DNA from: an uncultured Bacteroides sp.
GTDB lineage: Bacteria; Bacteroidota; Bacteroidia; Bacteroidales; Bacteroidaceae
DNA: 64,000 bases
Direction of reading: 5' to 3'
Assembly: GCA_902492205.1 (NCBI GenBank)
Contig: CABUKU010000001.1
Coordinates: 186,001 to 250,000 of the forward strand
Shown: piece by piece, positions 34,774 through 44,032 of the stretch
How the letters are laid out: the number at the start of each line of letters is the position of its first letter
Numbering within the stretch: the first letter of the stretch is position 1
Translations under genes and position numbers: made by a program
The notes under the pieces: model-generated
What the model was told of the DNA's origin: nothing
The model's database searches: none
Seen by the model: the letters and a program-made list of their open reading frames with translations, nothing else

Positions 34774-35237
34774 GCCATTACGTAATCTATTACTCCTTGC
34801 ATGGCGAGCAGAAGAAGTATGTATCTTATCAGCTTTCCCGTAAACATGGAAAGTGTGGTTATCCAGATATTGCTTCTCATAAATCCCAATGCTATGGCAA
34901 TTACTTCGCCAATGGCAGGCAGGAATGTGAAGAAGGCCATCATTGCACCTTTGCCCTGCAAGAAAGTTTCCATTTTCTCAATCTTTTCTTTCTTGACTTT
35001 GAAATACTTCTCAATCCAGTTTATTTTCCCTAAATGCCCCATCCAATAGCAGGTCATTCCTCCTACTGTGTTACCCAAACTTCCGGCTATGATGCAACCT
35101 GTGGGATCAAGTCCCATTTTTACTAAAGCAACCATTACGATTTCTGAGCTGAAAGGAACAATGCTTCCCGCCAGCATGGCAGCAATAAATAAACCTATAT
35201 AACCCCATTCTATCAGAAATTGTGATATGGCATCCAT
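34770..35237 (-). CDS. YqaA/DedA-like VTT-domain membrane protein
   Basis: The 155-aa protein has four to five hydrophobic segments and the SNARE-assoc/VTT pattern: AGSIVPFSSEIVMVALVKMG, GNTVGGMTCYWMGHLGK and the conserved MMAFFTFLPAIGEVIAIALG. DedA-family members act in lipid scrambling or envelope homeostasis. The first 25 bases overlap the end of the upstream DUF6427 gene. Confidence 0.82.
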   Translation of the reverse strand: MDAISQFLIEWGYIGLFIAAMLAGSIVPFSSEIVMVALVKMGLDPTGCIIAGSLGNTVGGMTCYWMGHLGKINWIEKYFKVKKEKIEKMETFLQGKGAMMAFFTFLPAIGEVIAIALGFMRSNIWITTLSMFTGKLIRYILLLLAMQGVIDYVMA

Positions 35238-36220
35238 AAATTACAGTATAATAGTGCGATTAGTAAAATGATTGAGATAATGAAAATTATGTTTGATGAT
35301 TTACTGTTTGCCAAAGCAAAGAAATGTCCCGTTAAAATACTGGTACATATCAGTAATACAGGAAGTATCGTTTTTGTATGCTGTGGTTGTAACAGGAGAG
35401 CCGCAAGCAGTATGAAATCTAACAATACTAAAAAGTTAAGATAAGAACGGGTGCGTATCTTGTCCTGATAATTATTGAACAGATAATGTATGATACTGAT
35501 TAAAGTAAGGAGGAACACAACTCCTATTGTAGCAAGTTCCCATAGGGGAATAGTGCTCAAATTGATGGGAGTAAATGTAACTAATTCTTTGAAAGGAGCA
35601 TAGAATAATTCCATTTCATTGTAAAAGAATGCATGCCCAAGCAGGAACCAATAAGGAAAACTCAAACCAACAATTCCGGCAAAGAATGTACGCAGGCTTA
35701 ATGATTGGAAATTATATTCTCCAATTATCCAGACGGGAAATAGGTATAGAAGTTGTGGAAATAAAAGGCTTCCCAATCCTAAAAACAGATAAGAGTGGAA
35801 TATATTTCCTGTCGGCTCATTCTTTTGATAAGTTCTGAATAAGAAATACAGGCTGAGACACACACAGATAACAACAAATGCTCCTTGTTGCAAAGGCTGT
35901 AACACAGGGCAGACGGCAATGAATAAAGAATAGATGCAAGCTTGAAAAGTGGTACGTGTACGTATCAGGGAATATGTATTATTGATGCCTATAAGGATAT
36001 AGATAATAATACCATAGAGAATAAAGTTGATTGACCTTTCAAGAAATTCATTCAGTTGAAGGTTACTTATCAGTTTGGTGAAATAATATCCTTCCTTTGC
36101 TATCTGTATTTCAGGTTTTACAAAATAAATCAATCCCCACAGCAATGCGGAGATAATAATCACAACAGGAAAAGTGAGTTTACCTGTTGTGACTTTATTT
36201 TGAAACCTTTTTCTTATCAT
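35213..36220 (-). CDS. DUF6427-type integral membrane protein
   Basis: A 335-aa protein with a basic N-terminus and about ten membrane helices but no enzymatic motif I can identify. Its place between purD and the yqaA-like gene is shared by Bacteroidales. Function unknown. It ends within the next gene (25-base overlap) and starts seven bases after purD. Confidence 0.65.
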   Translation of the reverse strand: MIRKRFQNKVTTGKLTFPVVIIISALLWGLIYFVKPEIQIAKEGYYFTKLISNLQLNEFLERSINFILYGIIIYILIGINNTYSLIRTRTTFQACIYSLFIAVCPVLQPLQQGAFVVICVCLSLYFLFRTYQKNEPTGNIFHSYLFLGLGSLLFPQLLYLFPVWIIGEYNFQSLSLRTFFAGIVGLSFPYWFLLGHAFFYNEMELFYAPFKELVTFTPINLSTIPLWELATIGVVFLLTLISIIHYLFNNYQDKIRTRSYLNFLVLLDFILLAALLLQPQHTKTILPVLLICTSILTGHFFALANSKSSNIIFIISIILLIALLYCNLWMPYHNF

Positions 36221-36227
36221 ATTTCAA

Positions 36228-37496
36228 TTATAAATCGAAACCGATGTCTGAACGGAAGTACTTTTTATCAAAGTCGATCACCTTTGCATTGGCAAATGAT
36301 TGTGCAAGAGCTTCTGCTTTGTTATTTCCATAAGAGCTTACGGCAATGACACGACCTCCGGCAGTAACTACTTCTCCGTCCTTCATTGCTGTGCCGGCAT
36401 GGAAAACAATGCTGTCTTTCACTTTATCAATACCACTGATAGGGAAACCTTTGTCGTAGTGTTCAGGATAGCCGCCCGATACGAGCATGACACAAACAGC
36501 CGTACGTGGATCTGTTTCCAATGTCTTTTCATTGAGGTTGCCTTCTGCTACTCCTTCAAATAACTCTACCAAGTCGCTTTTGATGCGGAGCATCACGCTT
36601 TCTGTTTCGGGATCGCCCATACGGCAGTTATATTCAATAACCATCGGCTCGCCCTTCACATTGATAAGGCCAAAAAAGATGAAGCCTTTGTAGTCAATGC
36701 CTTCTGCGGCAAGTCCTTCCACTGTGGGGCGGATAATGCGTTCGTCTACTTTTTGCATCCACTCTTTGGTTGCAAACGGAACGGGAGATACAGAACCCAT
36801 ACCACCGGTATTCAGTCCTTTATCACCTTCGCCGATACGTTTGTAGTCTTTTGCTTCCGGTAAGATTTTATAGTTCTTTCCGTCGGTCAACACAAATACG
36901 CTGCATTCTATTCCGCTGAGGAATTCTTCAATGACTACACGTGCACTTGCCTGTCCGAACATCCCATCGAGCATTCCTTTTAATTCTTTCTTTGCTTCTT
37001 CCAAAGTAGGTAGAATCAGCACACCTTTACCGGCACACAGTCCGTCGGCTTTCAATACATAAGGTGCTTCAAGAGTTTCAAGGTAAGCCAAACCTTCTTC
37101 AAGGTTCTCGCCTGTGATACATTTATATCCCGCTGTGGGTATGTTGTGACGCATCATAAACGCTTTGGCAAAGTCCTTGCTTCCTTCCAGTGTGGCACCT
37201 TCTTTTGACGGACCTACCACAGGAATATCTTTTAAAGCATCATCGTTTTTGAAGTAATCATAGATACCTTTTACCAACGGATCTTCGGGACCTACTATTA
37301 CCATATCCACTTTATTGTTGATAACGAACGCCTTGATAGCATCGAAATCATCGGCTTTGATGTTTACGTTTTCACCTACGTTGCTTGTTCCGGCGTTTCC
37401 CGGAGCTATATATAATTTTTCAATCTTCGGGCTTTGTGCTATTTTCCATGCCAATGCATGTTCACGTCCTCCTGAGCCTAATAGAAGTAGTTTCAT
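36228..37496 (-). CDS. purD: phosphoribosylamine-glycine ligase
   Basis: PurD makes GAR in purine synthesis. The 422-aa ATP-grasp protein has LLLGSGGREHALAWKIAQSP, VIVGPEDPLVKGIYDYF, APYVLKADGLCAGKGVLIL, the signature RMGDPETESVMLRIKSDL and a complete C-terminal domain. No other pur genes are adjacent. Confidence 0.96.
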   Translation of the reverse strand: MKLLLLGSGGREHALAWKIAQSPKIEKLYIAPGNAGTSNVGENVNIKADDFDAIKAFVINNKVDMVIVGPEDPLVKGIYDYFKNDDALKDIPVVGPSKEGATLEGSKDFAKAFMMRHNIPTAGYKCITGENLEEGLAYLETLEAPYVLKADGLCAGKGVLILPTLEEAKKELKGMLDGMFGQASARVVIEEFLSGIECSVFVLTDGKNYKILPEAKDYKRIGEGDKGLNTGGMGSVSPVPFATKEWMQKVDERIIRPTVEGLAAEGIDYKGFIFFGLINVKGEPMVIEYNCRMGDPETESVMLRIKSDLVELFEGVAEGNLNEKTLETDPRTAVCVMLVSGGYPEHYDKGFPISGIDKVKDSIVFHAGTAMKDGEVVTAGGRVIAVSSYGNNKAEALAQSFANAKVIDFDKKYFRSDIGFDL

Positions 37497-37506
37497 AATC
37501 TCTTTA

Positions 37507-39507
37507 TTATTTTAAATAGTCATCAAAATATCTTGTTATCTTCTCATATAAATGTACACGGTCTCTTCCCACCATGTTGTGTCCTTGCCCCGGATAAGTA
37601 AACAGATCGGGGTAAGTTCCTGCATCAATGCATGCACGGATGAAAGAAAGACTGTGTTGAGGAACGCAGGTAGGATCGTCTCCACCGTAAATAATCAGGA
37701 GCTTTCCTTTCAGGTTACCTGCCTTTAAATTCAGGTTGCTGTTCTTATAACCGTCAGGATTGCTTTCGGGAGTATCCATGTAACGTTCTCCATACATTAC
37801 TTCGTAGTATTTCCAGTCTATAACAGGACCACCGGCTACTCCTACCTTAAATACATCAGGATAGGATGTCATTAAATTGGTTGTCATGAATCCGCCGAAA
37901 CTCCAACCGTGTACACCTAAGCGGTCACCGTCTACATAAGGAAGGCTCTTTAAGAACTCCACTCCTTTAAGTTGGTCTTTCATTTCTTCTACACCTAATT
38001 GACGGAAAGTAACTTGTTCAAATTCAAGTCCTCTGTTTTCGCTTCCACGATTATCTACGGTGAGCATTACATATCCTTTCTGTGCCATATAGATGTCCCA
38101 ACCACGAACATCATAGTTGCGGCTGTTGTGAATCATCTGTGCATGAGGACCTCCATATACGTAGATGATTGCCGGATATTTCTTGTTTGCATCAAAGTCC
38201 ACCGGTTTAACAAGACGGTAGTAAAGGTCGGTCACTCCGTCGTCGGCTTTGATAGTACCTACGGTGATTTCCGGCATTTTGCATTTTGCAAACGGTTCTT
38301 CTGCTGTCAGCAAGTTTATTTTTTTACCTGAATAAATATCAATTACATTAATGGAACGACCGACAGTAGGGGAGGTATAGTGGTCGATCAGATATTTTCC
38401 CGAATTGCTCAACATATCATAATGTAACCCGTCTTTGTCCCCGATCAGAACACGTTTTCCGCTTTTCACATTCACACGGTAAGGATTGCTTTGCAAAGGA
38501 GAGATTTCCGTTGTCATAATAATAACGTCTTTCTTTGCTTCGTTGAATCCCAGAATCTTTTGTACCAACCAATTACCTGAAGTAAGCTGCTTAATCAGTT
38601 TACCGTTGGTGTCATACAGATATAAATGATTGAAGCCGTCTCTCTGACTTTGATAGATGAATTTCGTATCATCCCAAGGTAAAAAGAAGATTGGGTGTTG
38701 AGGCTCCACATATTTAGGAGATGTTTCTTCTATCAGTGTAGCTTCCAATTCTCCTGTTGCTGCATTGTAGCGGCAGAGCTTGGAATGGTTCTGGTCGCGG
38801 TTGAGCTCAATAAGATAGATGCTTTTTTCATCGGGCGACCAGGAAATATTGGTGAAGTAACGGTCGGTAGGATCTCCGGCTTTCAGATAAACAGTCTTGT
38901 TGTTTGCTACATCATAAACACCTACGGTTACTTTGTGGCTTGTCATTCCCGCCATCGGATATTTAATGTTATATAGCTCGCCCACACGCTTGGAGATATT
39001 TACCATCGGATAATCCGTGACCATTCTTTCATCCATGCGATAGAAAGCAAGAAGGTTACCTTCCGGACTCCAGAATGTACCTTTCATAATACCGAACTCA
39101 TTACGGTGAACGGCTTGTCCGCAAACCACTCCTTCCGGTTCATCGGTTATTTGAATATCGTCTACATAAAGATTGTTTTTGCGGGTATAAGCAGTATGCT
39201 TACCGGCTTCACTGTAGTCCTTGTTCTCCCTTTTGATTTTCTTATCTGTATCGGTTGGAGTAACGATTGCCAAAGTGTCTGTCTTTCCTGTTTTGGGATT
39301 CAGCCTGTACTCTTCATCCTTGTTGTTGGCTTTCCATACACAAATATCACCTTCCCATTTCAATCCTTTCAGATTTTTGGGAATATAGCGCCAGTAGGTT
39401 TTACCTCCAGGCGTCAGGTCTTCAAGTGTCAGTTGTTTTTGTGTTTGTCCCATACACAGGTTTATTCCTGCCAATACGGCAATGCTGAAAATAACTATAC
39501 GTTTCAT
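37507..39507 (-). CDS. S9 family peptidase, dipeptidyl peptidase IV type
   Basis: The 666-aa protein has a signal peptide (IVIFSIAVLAGINLCMGQ), an N-terminal propeller domain (DPPIV_N, about 80-430) and a C-terminal alpha/beta hydrolase. The nucleophile is in HGWSFGGFMTTNLM, the Asp in GGDDPTCVP and the His in GQGHNMVG. It removes X-Pro dipeptides in the periplasm. The start overlaps the THUMP gene stop by four bases. Confidence 0.9.
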   Translation of the reverse strand: MKRIVIFSIAVLAGINLCMGQTQKQLTLEDLTPGGKTYWRYIPKNLKGLKWEGDICVWKANNKDEEYRLNPKTGKTDTLAIVTPTDTDKKIKRENKDYSEAGKHTAYTRKNNLYVDDIQITDEPEGVVCGQAVHRNEFGIMKGTFWSPEGNLLAFYRMDERMVTDYPMVNISKRVGELYNIKYPMAGMTSHKVTVGVYDVANNKTVYLKAGDPTDRYFTNISWSPDEKSIYLIELNRDQNHSKLCRYNAATGELEATLIEETSPKYVEPQHPIFFLPWDDTKFIYQSQRDGFNHLYLYDTNGKLIKQLTSGNWLVQKILGFNEAKKDVIIMTTEISPLQSNPYRVNVKSGKRVLIGDKDGLHYDMLSNSGKYLIDHYTSPTVGRSINVIDIYSGKKINLLTAEEPFAKCKMPEITVGTIKADDGVTDLYYRLVKPVDFDANKKYPAIIYVYGGPHAQMIHNSRNYDVRGWDIYMAQKGYVMLTVDNRGSENRGLEFEQVTFRQLGVEEMKDQLKGVEFLKSLPYVDGDRLGVHGWSFGGFMTTNLMTSYPDVFKVGVAGGPVIDWKYYEVMYGERYMDTPESNPDGYKNSNLNLKAGNLKGKLLIIYGGDDPTCVPQHSLSFIRACIDAGTYPDLFTYPGQGHNMVGRDRVHLYEKITRYFDDYLK

Positions 39508-40775
39508 TCTTCCAATTTTTGTCTTGTTTCACGTAAACGTTCGTAGATATCTTTTTCTTTACTTGGGGCAGCAGGTCTTTCCCTTCTGTCTTCTCTTTCT
39601 CTGAAAGGTCTTTCGTCTGCTGCATCTTTCTTGAATTCTTTGTATTTACCACCGAATATCTGGTATTTACGGAATTCACATTCCAGTGCTCCATTAAATA
39701 ATGGAATCTTAACGGATGGTTTCAAACCGATCTGGTCGAAACACTCTTCACGGTAACTCAATATCCATGCATCGTTGTCGGTAAAGGCATGTTTCAGTCT
39801 TTCACCTATCATCTGGTATAATCCTAACAGGTCACGTGTAGAAATACGTTCTCCATAAGGAGGATTGGTGATGATGATAGATTTATCTTTTGGCTTTTCG
39901 AATTGCTGGAACGGTTGGAGTTTTAAAATGATGTCCTTCGATACTCCGGCAGCCTTTATGTTGTGAGTGGCAATCTCATTGGCTTTCGGGTTGTTATCGT
40001 ATCCATAAATTTTATGTTCGAATTCCTTTTCCTGAGAATCGTCGTTATAAATGTTGTCGAACAATTCCTGGTCGAAATCCTGCCATTTCTCAAAAGCAAA
40101 CTCTTTGCGGAACACCCCCGGAGCAATGTTGCGCGCTATCAAAGCCGCTTCGATTGGAATGGTTCCCGAACCACACATCGGATCAATCAGGTCACATTCT
40201 CCGTGCCAACCTGTCATTAGAATCATTCCGGCAGCAAGAACTTCATTGAGCGGAGCTTCTACTGCTTCCTGACGGTAACCGCGGCGATGAAGTGATTCGC
40301 CCGAACTGTCTAAAGACAAGGTACATCTGGTTTGAGCGATATGGATGTTGAGCAGCACATCCGGTTTATTGATACGCACCGAAGGACGTTTGCCGTCTTT
40401 TTCACGGAAATAGTCAACGATAGCGTCTTTCACTTTGTAGGCGACGAACTTTGAATGGCGGAATTCATCGGAGAAGACCACTGCATCGACTGCGAAAGTC
40501 TTGTCTACATTCAAATAGTCCTCCCATTTGATTGCCTTAATTGCGTTATACACTTCATCGGCATCTTTTGCCTGAAAATGCTTGATTGGTTTAAGAATAC
40601 GGATAGCTGTACGCAGACAGAAGTTTGCCTTGTACATCATCTCTTTGTCTCCCGTGAAGGAAACCATACGTCTGCCAATTTCAATGTTATTGGCACCGAG
40701 TTGGGTTAATTCCTGTGCCAATACTTCTTCTAATCCCTGAAATGTTTTCGCAATAAGCTCAAATTGTTCGTCCAT
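39504..40775 (-). CDS. THUMP-domain class I RNA methyltransferase (RlmL N-terminal type)
   Basis: The 423-aa protein begins MDEQFELIAKTFQGLEEVLA, the standard start of RlmL/Trm-G10-like enzymes. It has a THUMP domain (about 45-155) and a methyltransferase domain with LIDPMCGSGTIPIEAALIA (motif I) and IITNPPYGERIS (NPPY, base N-methylation). It most likely methylates 23S rRNA guanine 2445. An ATG 66 bases upstream lies in frame but does not fit the family. The C-terminus ends in a charged tail. Confidence 0.87.
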   Translation of the reverse strand: MDEQFELIAKTFQGLEEVLAQELTQLGANNIEIGRRMVSFTGDKEMMYKANFCLRTAIRILKPIKHFQAKDADEVYNAIKAIKWEDYLNVDKTFAVDAVVFSDEFRHSKFVAYKVKDAIVDYFREKDGKRPSVRINKPDVLLNIHIAQTRCTLSLDSSGESLHRRGYRQEAVEAPLNEVLAAGMILMTGWHGECDLIDPMCGSGTIPIEAALIARNIAPGVFRKEFAFEKWQDFDQELFDNIYNDDSQEKEFEHKIYGYDNNPKANEIATHNIKAAGVSKDIILKLQPFQQFEKPKDKSIIITNPPYGERISTRDLLGLYQMIGERLKHAFTDNDAWILSYREECFDQIGLKPSVKIPLFNGALECEFRKYQIFGGKYKEFKKDAADERPFREREDRRERPAAPSKEKDIYERLRETRQKLEE

Positions 40776-40806
40776 ATAATTTTGGTAATTAATAAAATTC
40801 CGATTG

Positions 40807-41706
40807 TTATTTTTTAGCCTTAGTTTGTACAATACGTGCACCCGGTTTCACATCTTCCGTTACCCAGATGTTGCCTCCCACGGTGGCTCCCTTGCCGATA
40901 GTGATTCTTCCCAATATGGTTGCATTGGAGTAGATTATGACATCGTCTTCCAATATCGGATGGCGGGGAATGCCTTTAATGGGTTTGCCGTCTTCATCCA
41001 ACGGAAAACTTTTAGCTCCGAGGGTTACTCCCTGATAGAGTTTCACATTGTTTCCGATGATGCTCGTTGCTCCGATTACTACGCCTGTTCCGTGGTCGAT
41101 AGTGAAATAAGAGCCTATCTGTGCAGCCGGATGAATATCTATTCCGGTTTCCGAGTGTGCCATTTCCGTGATGATACGGGGAATTAAGGGAACATCCAGT
41201 TCCACCAGTTGGTGTGCAATGCGGTAGTTGCTAATGGCACGAATGGCAGGATAGCAACTGATTACTTCGCCAAAGCTCTCGGCAGCCGGATCACCGTTGT
41301 AAGCAGCTTCCACGTCGGTGGCAAGGATACGGCGCATTTCGGGCAGTTTGCTGATAAACTTTGCAGCAATCTGTGCAGCTTCTTCACGTCTTGAGTCCGT
41401 ACATTCTTCGCATTCTTCGCCTGAGCCAAAACACAATCCTGCAAGAATCTGTTCGGTTAGCAACCCGAATAGTTTCTCAATGTTTACCCCGATGTGGTAA
41501 TTGATAGTGCGGCTGTTGATAGTGGAATTGCCATAATACCCGGGAAAGAGAATGGAACGGGTTAGTTCAACGATTTCGTGCAAACTTTTAGCGGAAGGCA
41601 AAGGTTCACCGTCTTTGTGCTGGTGAAACAGTCCCTTATATGATTCGCTATCCGAAAGCTCATCGACTGCCTGTGTCAGAATGTGGGTAAAGTTCAATGG
41701 ACTCAT
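40807..41706 (-). CDS. cysE: serine O-acetyltransferase
   Basis: The enzyme acetylates serine for cysteine synthesis. The 299-aa protein has an alpha-helical N-terminal half and a left-handed beta-helix with IDIHPAAQIGSYFTIDHGTG, VVIGATSIIGNNVKLYQGVT and HPILEDDVIIYSNATILG. The catalytic Asp/His lie in FTIDHGTG. It is longer than E. coli CysE, as in the EpsC-like Bacteroidetes form. It appears to be the first gene of the nine-gene run to 32461. Confidence 0.9.
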   Translation of the reverse strand: MSPLNFTHILTQAVDELSDSESYKGLFHQHKDGEPLPSAKSLHEIVELTRSILFPGYYGNSTINSRTINYHIGVNIEKLFGLLTEQILAGLCFGSGEECEECTDSRREEAAQIAAKFISKLPEMRRILATDVEAAYNGDPAAESFGEVISCYPAIRAISNYRIAHQLVELDVPLIPRIITEMAHSETGIDIHPAAQIGSYFTIDHGTGVVIGATSIIGNNVKLYQGVTLGAKSFPLDEDGKPIKGIPRHPILEDDVIIYSNATILGRITIGKGATVGGNIWVTEDVKPGARIVQTKAKK

Positions 41707-41736
41707 TAGTAATCCCTTAATTTATTTATGAATGTG

Positions 41737-41744
41737 CAAAAATA
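41737..41744 (-). promoter_or_regulatory. -7 promoter element of the cysE-znuC run
   Basis: Minus strand TATTTTTG fits TAnnTTTG, 31 bases before the ATG at 41706. Confidence 0.5.
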
Positions 41745-41932
41745 AGGAATTATGTGGGTATCACAAAGTTTGTGGGCTATTAATGAAATAAAAAAGAGTG
41801 ATTTATGGTGGAATTATTAAATATCAGGCGTTCGTTGTTTTTTCATTCATCGGCTTCACCGGTTCTGAACCCTTTTATCTATCATGCATAGCGGGTGAAG
41901 GCAATAAATGAAAAAGGGTGAAAGTATCTATG

Positions 41933-41972
41933 AAAACGTCCTTACGTTTTACCCCAAACGTAAGAACGTTTT
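41933..41972. repeat. 17-bp inverted repeat
   Basis: AAAACGTCCTTACGTTT and AAACGTAAGAACGTTTT are complementary with one mismatch, around a six-base loop. Confidence 0.65.
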
Positions 41973-42019
41973 GTTGATTACCTTAGGGAGATTTGTCAAC
42001 TATCCACGGGATCTTCTCT

Positions 42020-42055
42020 AACTTCCCTAGGGTGATTGTTCAACTTCCCTAGGGT
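42020..42055. repeat. direct repeat of AACTTCCCTAGGGT
   Basis: Exact copies at 42020-42033 and 42042-42055, 22 bases apart; the exact reverse complement is at 4358-4371 and a one-mismatch copy at 4332-4345. Confidence 0.75.
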
Positions 42056-42204
42056 AATTTTTAAATCACTGCACTGATTTTCTCTTCATCCCCTTTCTCT
42101 TGTTGCCTTCACCTCCTAAAGCCGATGAATAAAGGATTGTAGAATGGATGAAAGAGGTGAAGGAGCAAACTGTGACTTTACTGTAAGGGGGGTAAAAAGA
42201 AGGA

Positions 42205-42573
42205 TTAGTTGTCTGAGTATAATCCGAGCCGGTTACCTTCGCAGTCTGTGAAAAGTGCAAAATATCCCATCCCTTCGGCTTCGATTTTGGTTTTCTCCCT
42301 TACTATTTTCCCGCCGTTTTTTTTAATGCGAAGAATAGTTTCTTCCATGTTATCCACATTGAAGTGTATGAGTACACCGTCTTTTGAGGGAAAGAAATCC
42401 TTTCCGTAAGAGATTGCTCCTGTCACTCGGCCGTCTTCTTCGGGAAAGAATGCCATTTTTTCATCTTCGCATTCAAAAGTGGGAAGTTGGATGCACAATA
42501 CATTTTCATAGAACTTGACTGCACGTTTGAAATCTGTAGTAGGTACTTCAAAAAAAGAGATAAGTTTCTTCAT
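42205..42573 (-). CDS. VOC-fold (glyoxalase/bleomycin resistance-like) protein
   Basis: The 122-aa protein has the beta-alpha-beta-beta-beta VOC pattern: ISFFEVPTTDFKRAVKFYEN at the start and YFALFTDCEGNRLGLYS at the end, with a glyoxalase-type metal Glu candidate. This subfamily has no assigned substrate. It is preceded by its own promoter. Confidence 0.82.
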   Translation of the reverse strand: MKKLISFFEVPTTDFKRAVKFYENVLCIQLPTFECEDEKMAFFPEEDGRVTGAISYGKDFFPSKDGVLIHFNVDNMEETILRIKKNGGKIVREKTKIEAEGMGYFALFTDCEGNRLGLYSDN

Positions 42574-42616
42574 CTGTTTGCTTTTTTAAGTTGGATAATC
42601 TTGTTGATTGACTTTG

Positions 42617-42624
42617 CAAAGGTA
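42617..42624 (-). promoter_or_regulatory. -7 promoter element of the VOC gene
   Basis: Minus strand TACCTTTG, 44 bases before the ATG at 42573; it lies between the stop of the AraC gene and the VOC gene. Confidence 0.6.
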
Positions 42625-42669
42625 AGCACCGGACAAATATCAGTCTTGGAAAAAAAGGACGAAGAACAC

Positions 42670-43485
42670 TTAGCTGAAATAATCCGAGTGGGGCGGACAG
42701 ATTGCAACATATTCTTTGGGAGTGTAGCCCGAAAAGATTTTGAACTCGTTAATGAGATGCGACTGGTCGTAATATCCGCATTCGAACGCAAGTTGGGAGG
42801 GAGTCAGTTCCGGGTGGTGTTCGAGCAGGTATAATGCTTTCTGGAAACGGACAATACGAAGGAAGTCTTTGGGGTTGGCTCCGATATGCTCGGCAAATAT
42901 CCGTTTGAATTGTTTGTAGCTCAGACAGCAATAATCTGCCAGTTGTGAGATGCTGATGTTTCCTTTTGTTTGGTTAATGGTTTGAATAGCAGTATAAACT
43001 CTTTTGAAATTATACTCCTTGAACTCATGAAGCTTTCTTATGAGGAATGATTCTATCAGCTTGATGCGTTCGTTATTGCCGGAAGCATCGAGGAGCATTT
43101 CTTCCAGTTCTTTATAAACCTTGCTGTCTATGTCGGTCAGTGAAATGGCTTGTCCGCTAAGTTCGTTTAGCGGAATATCGAAAAATACTTTTGCCCCATA
43201 GGGAAGAAAGGTTATGGCAATCATGTTTAGCTTGCCCGTGAGACTGATATTGGTGAAGTTGGTGTTTTGTCCGCAGATAAACAGACGTGGTTGCAGGATT
43301 TCCCGGTTCTTCGGTGAGGAGGAGATTAAACGGTTTTCGCTATGGAATACCATTTCCATGCAGCCGTAAGGTATGACACGTTCCTGCATGCCGAAAGCTG
43401 ATTTCTCGTCAATCTCCAGCATCCAATAGTGCTTTATGTAAGGTGCAAGCACTGAAGACGGCTGCACAATTCTGAATTCTTCCAC
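42670..43485 (-). CDS. AraC-family transcriptional regulator
   Basis: The protein has an N-terminal DUF6597-like sensor region (VQPSSVLAPYIKHYWMLEID) and a C-terminal AraC DNA-binding domain (ISISQLADYCCLSYKQFKRI and PSQLAFECGYYDQSHLINEF). A TTG at 43507-43509 would add eight residues, but it overlaps the -7 element TATCTTTG, so the GTG at 43483-43485 (MEEFRIVQPS, 271 aa) is preferred. It is upstream of, and may control, the VOC gene. Confidence 0.82.
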   Translation of the reverse strand: MEEFRIVQPSSVLAPYIKHYWMLEIDEKSAFGMQERVIPYGCMEMVFHSENRLISSSPKNREILQPRLFICGQNTNFTNISLTGKLNMIAITFLPYGAKVFFDIPLNELSGQAISLTDIDSKVYKELEEMLLDASGNNERIKLIESFLIRKLHEFKEYNFKRVYTAIQTINQTKGNISISQLADYCCLSYKQFKRIFAEHIGANPKDFLRIVRFQKALYLLEHHPELTPSQLAFECGYYDQSHLINEFKIFSGYTPKEYVAICPPHSDYFS

Positions 43486-43506
43486 GTTCCGGTTTTGATG
43501 TTTAGG

Positions 43507-43514
43507 CAAAGATA
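43507..43514 (-). promoter_or_regulatory. -7 promoter element of the AraC gene
   Basis: Minus strand TATCTTTG, exact consensus; it overlaps a possible TTG start and so decides against it. Confidence 0.6.
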
Positions 43515-43552
43515 AGAACGTTTAAGGATGAAAAATTGGAAAAAAGGGACTT

Positions 43553-44023
43553 TTATTTGTGGGGAACCCCATATTCTTTGGCGGAAACCCGGTCGAGAGG
43601 TACTTCCCATATCTTAACGTTCTTCACGGCAGGTTCCGAGTATTGGAATTCTCTGCCGGAGTAATGACGCATGATAATATCCAAAGCTTTTCGTTTGTCA
43701 TCGAGGTCTTCGATGAAATTGACTTTTCCGTAGCAGATGACGCTTTTGGCTTTCATCCGGTAACTGCATGCCACTTTCGGATGTTGGAACACCAGTTCGT
43801 GATCGATGCTGAAAGTGATGCAAACTTGGTTATTGCGGTTCAATATATTGATGGCTCTGCCTTCGGGACCTGAATGCAGGTAAATGACTCCGTCCTGATA
43901 ACCAAAATTCATTGGGATGACGTAGGGGGTGTTTTCGGTATCTACCATTCCTACGAAACAAATATCACTTTTCGAAATAACTTCTTCTATTCTTTCTTTG
44001 TCTTCAAATACTACGGTTTTCAT
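43553..44023 (-). CDS. pyridoxamine 5'-phosphate oxidase-like (NimA-type) flavoprotein
   Basis: The 156-aa protein has the split-barrel FMN-binding pattern: SDICFVGMVDTENTPYVIPM, GVIYLHSGPEGRAINIL and CSYRMKAKSVICYGKVNFIE. Members of this group include nitroimidazole reductases (NimA-like), but the sequence alone does not establish that activity. It follows the lipocalin gene by nine bases. Confidence 0.83.
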   Translation of the reverse strand: MKTVVFEDKERIEEVISKSDICFVGMVDTENTPYVIPMNFGYQDGVIYLHSGPEGRAINILNRNNQVCITFSIDHELVFQHPKVACSYRMKAKSVICYGKVNFIEDLDDKRKALDIIMRHYSGREFQYSEPAVKNVKIWEVPLDRVSAKEYGVPHK

Positions 44024-44032
44024 GTTTCTGTG

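Larger units (their letters stand above)
41745..42204. other. repeat-rich intergenic region
   Basis: No gene. It has CTTCACC at 41854-41860 and GGTGAAG at 41894-41900, a hairpin at 41933-41972, two copies of the 14-mer at 42020-42055, and CCTTCACCTC (42106-42115) facing GAGGTGAAGG (42154-42163). The order of parts parallels 4132-4490. Confidence 0.6.
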
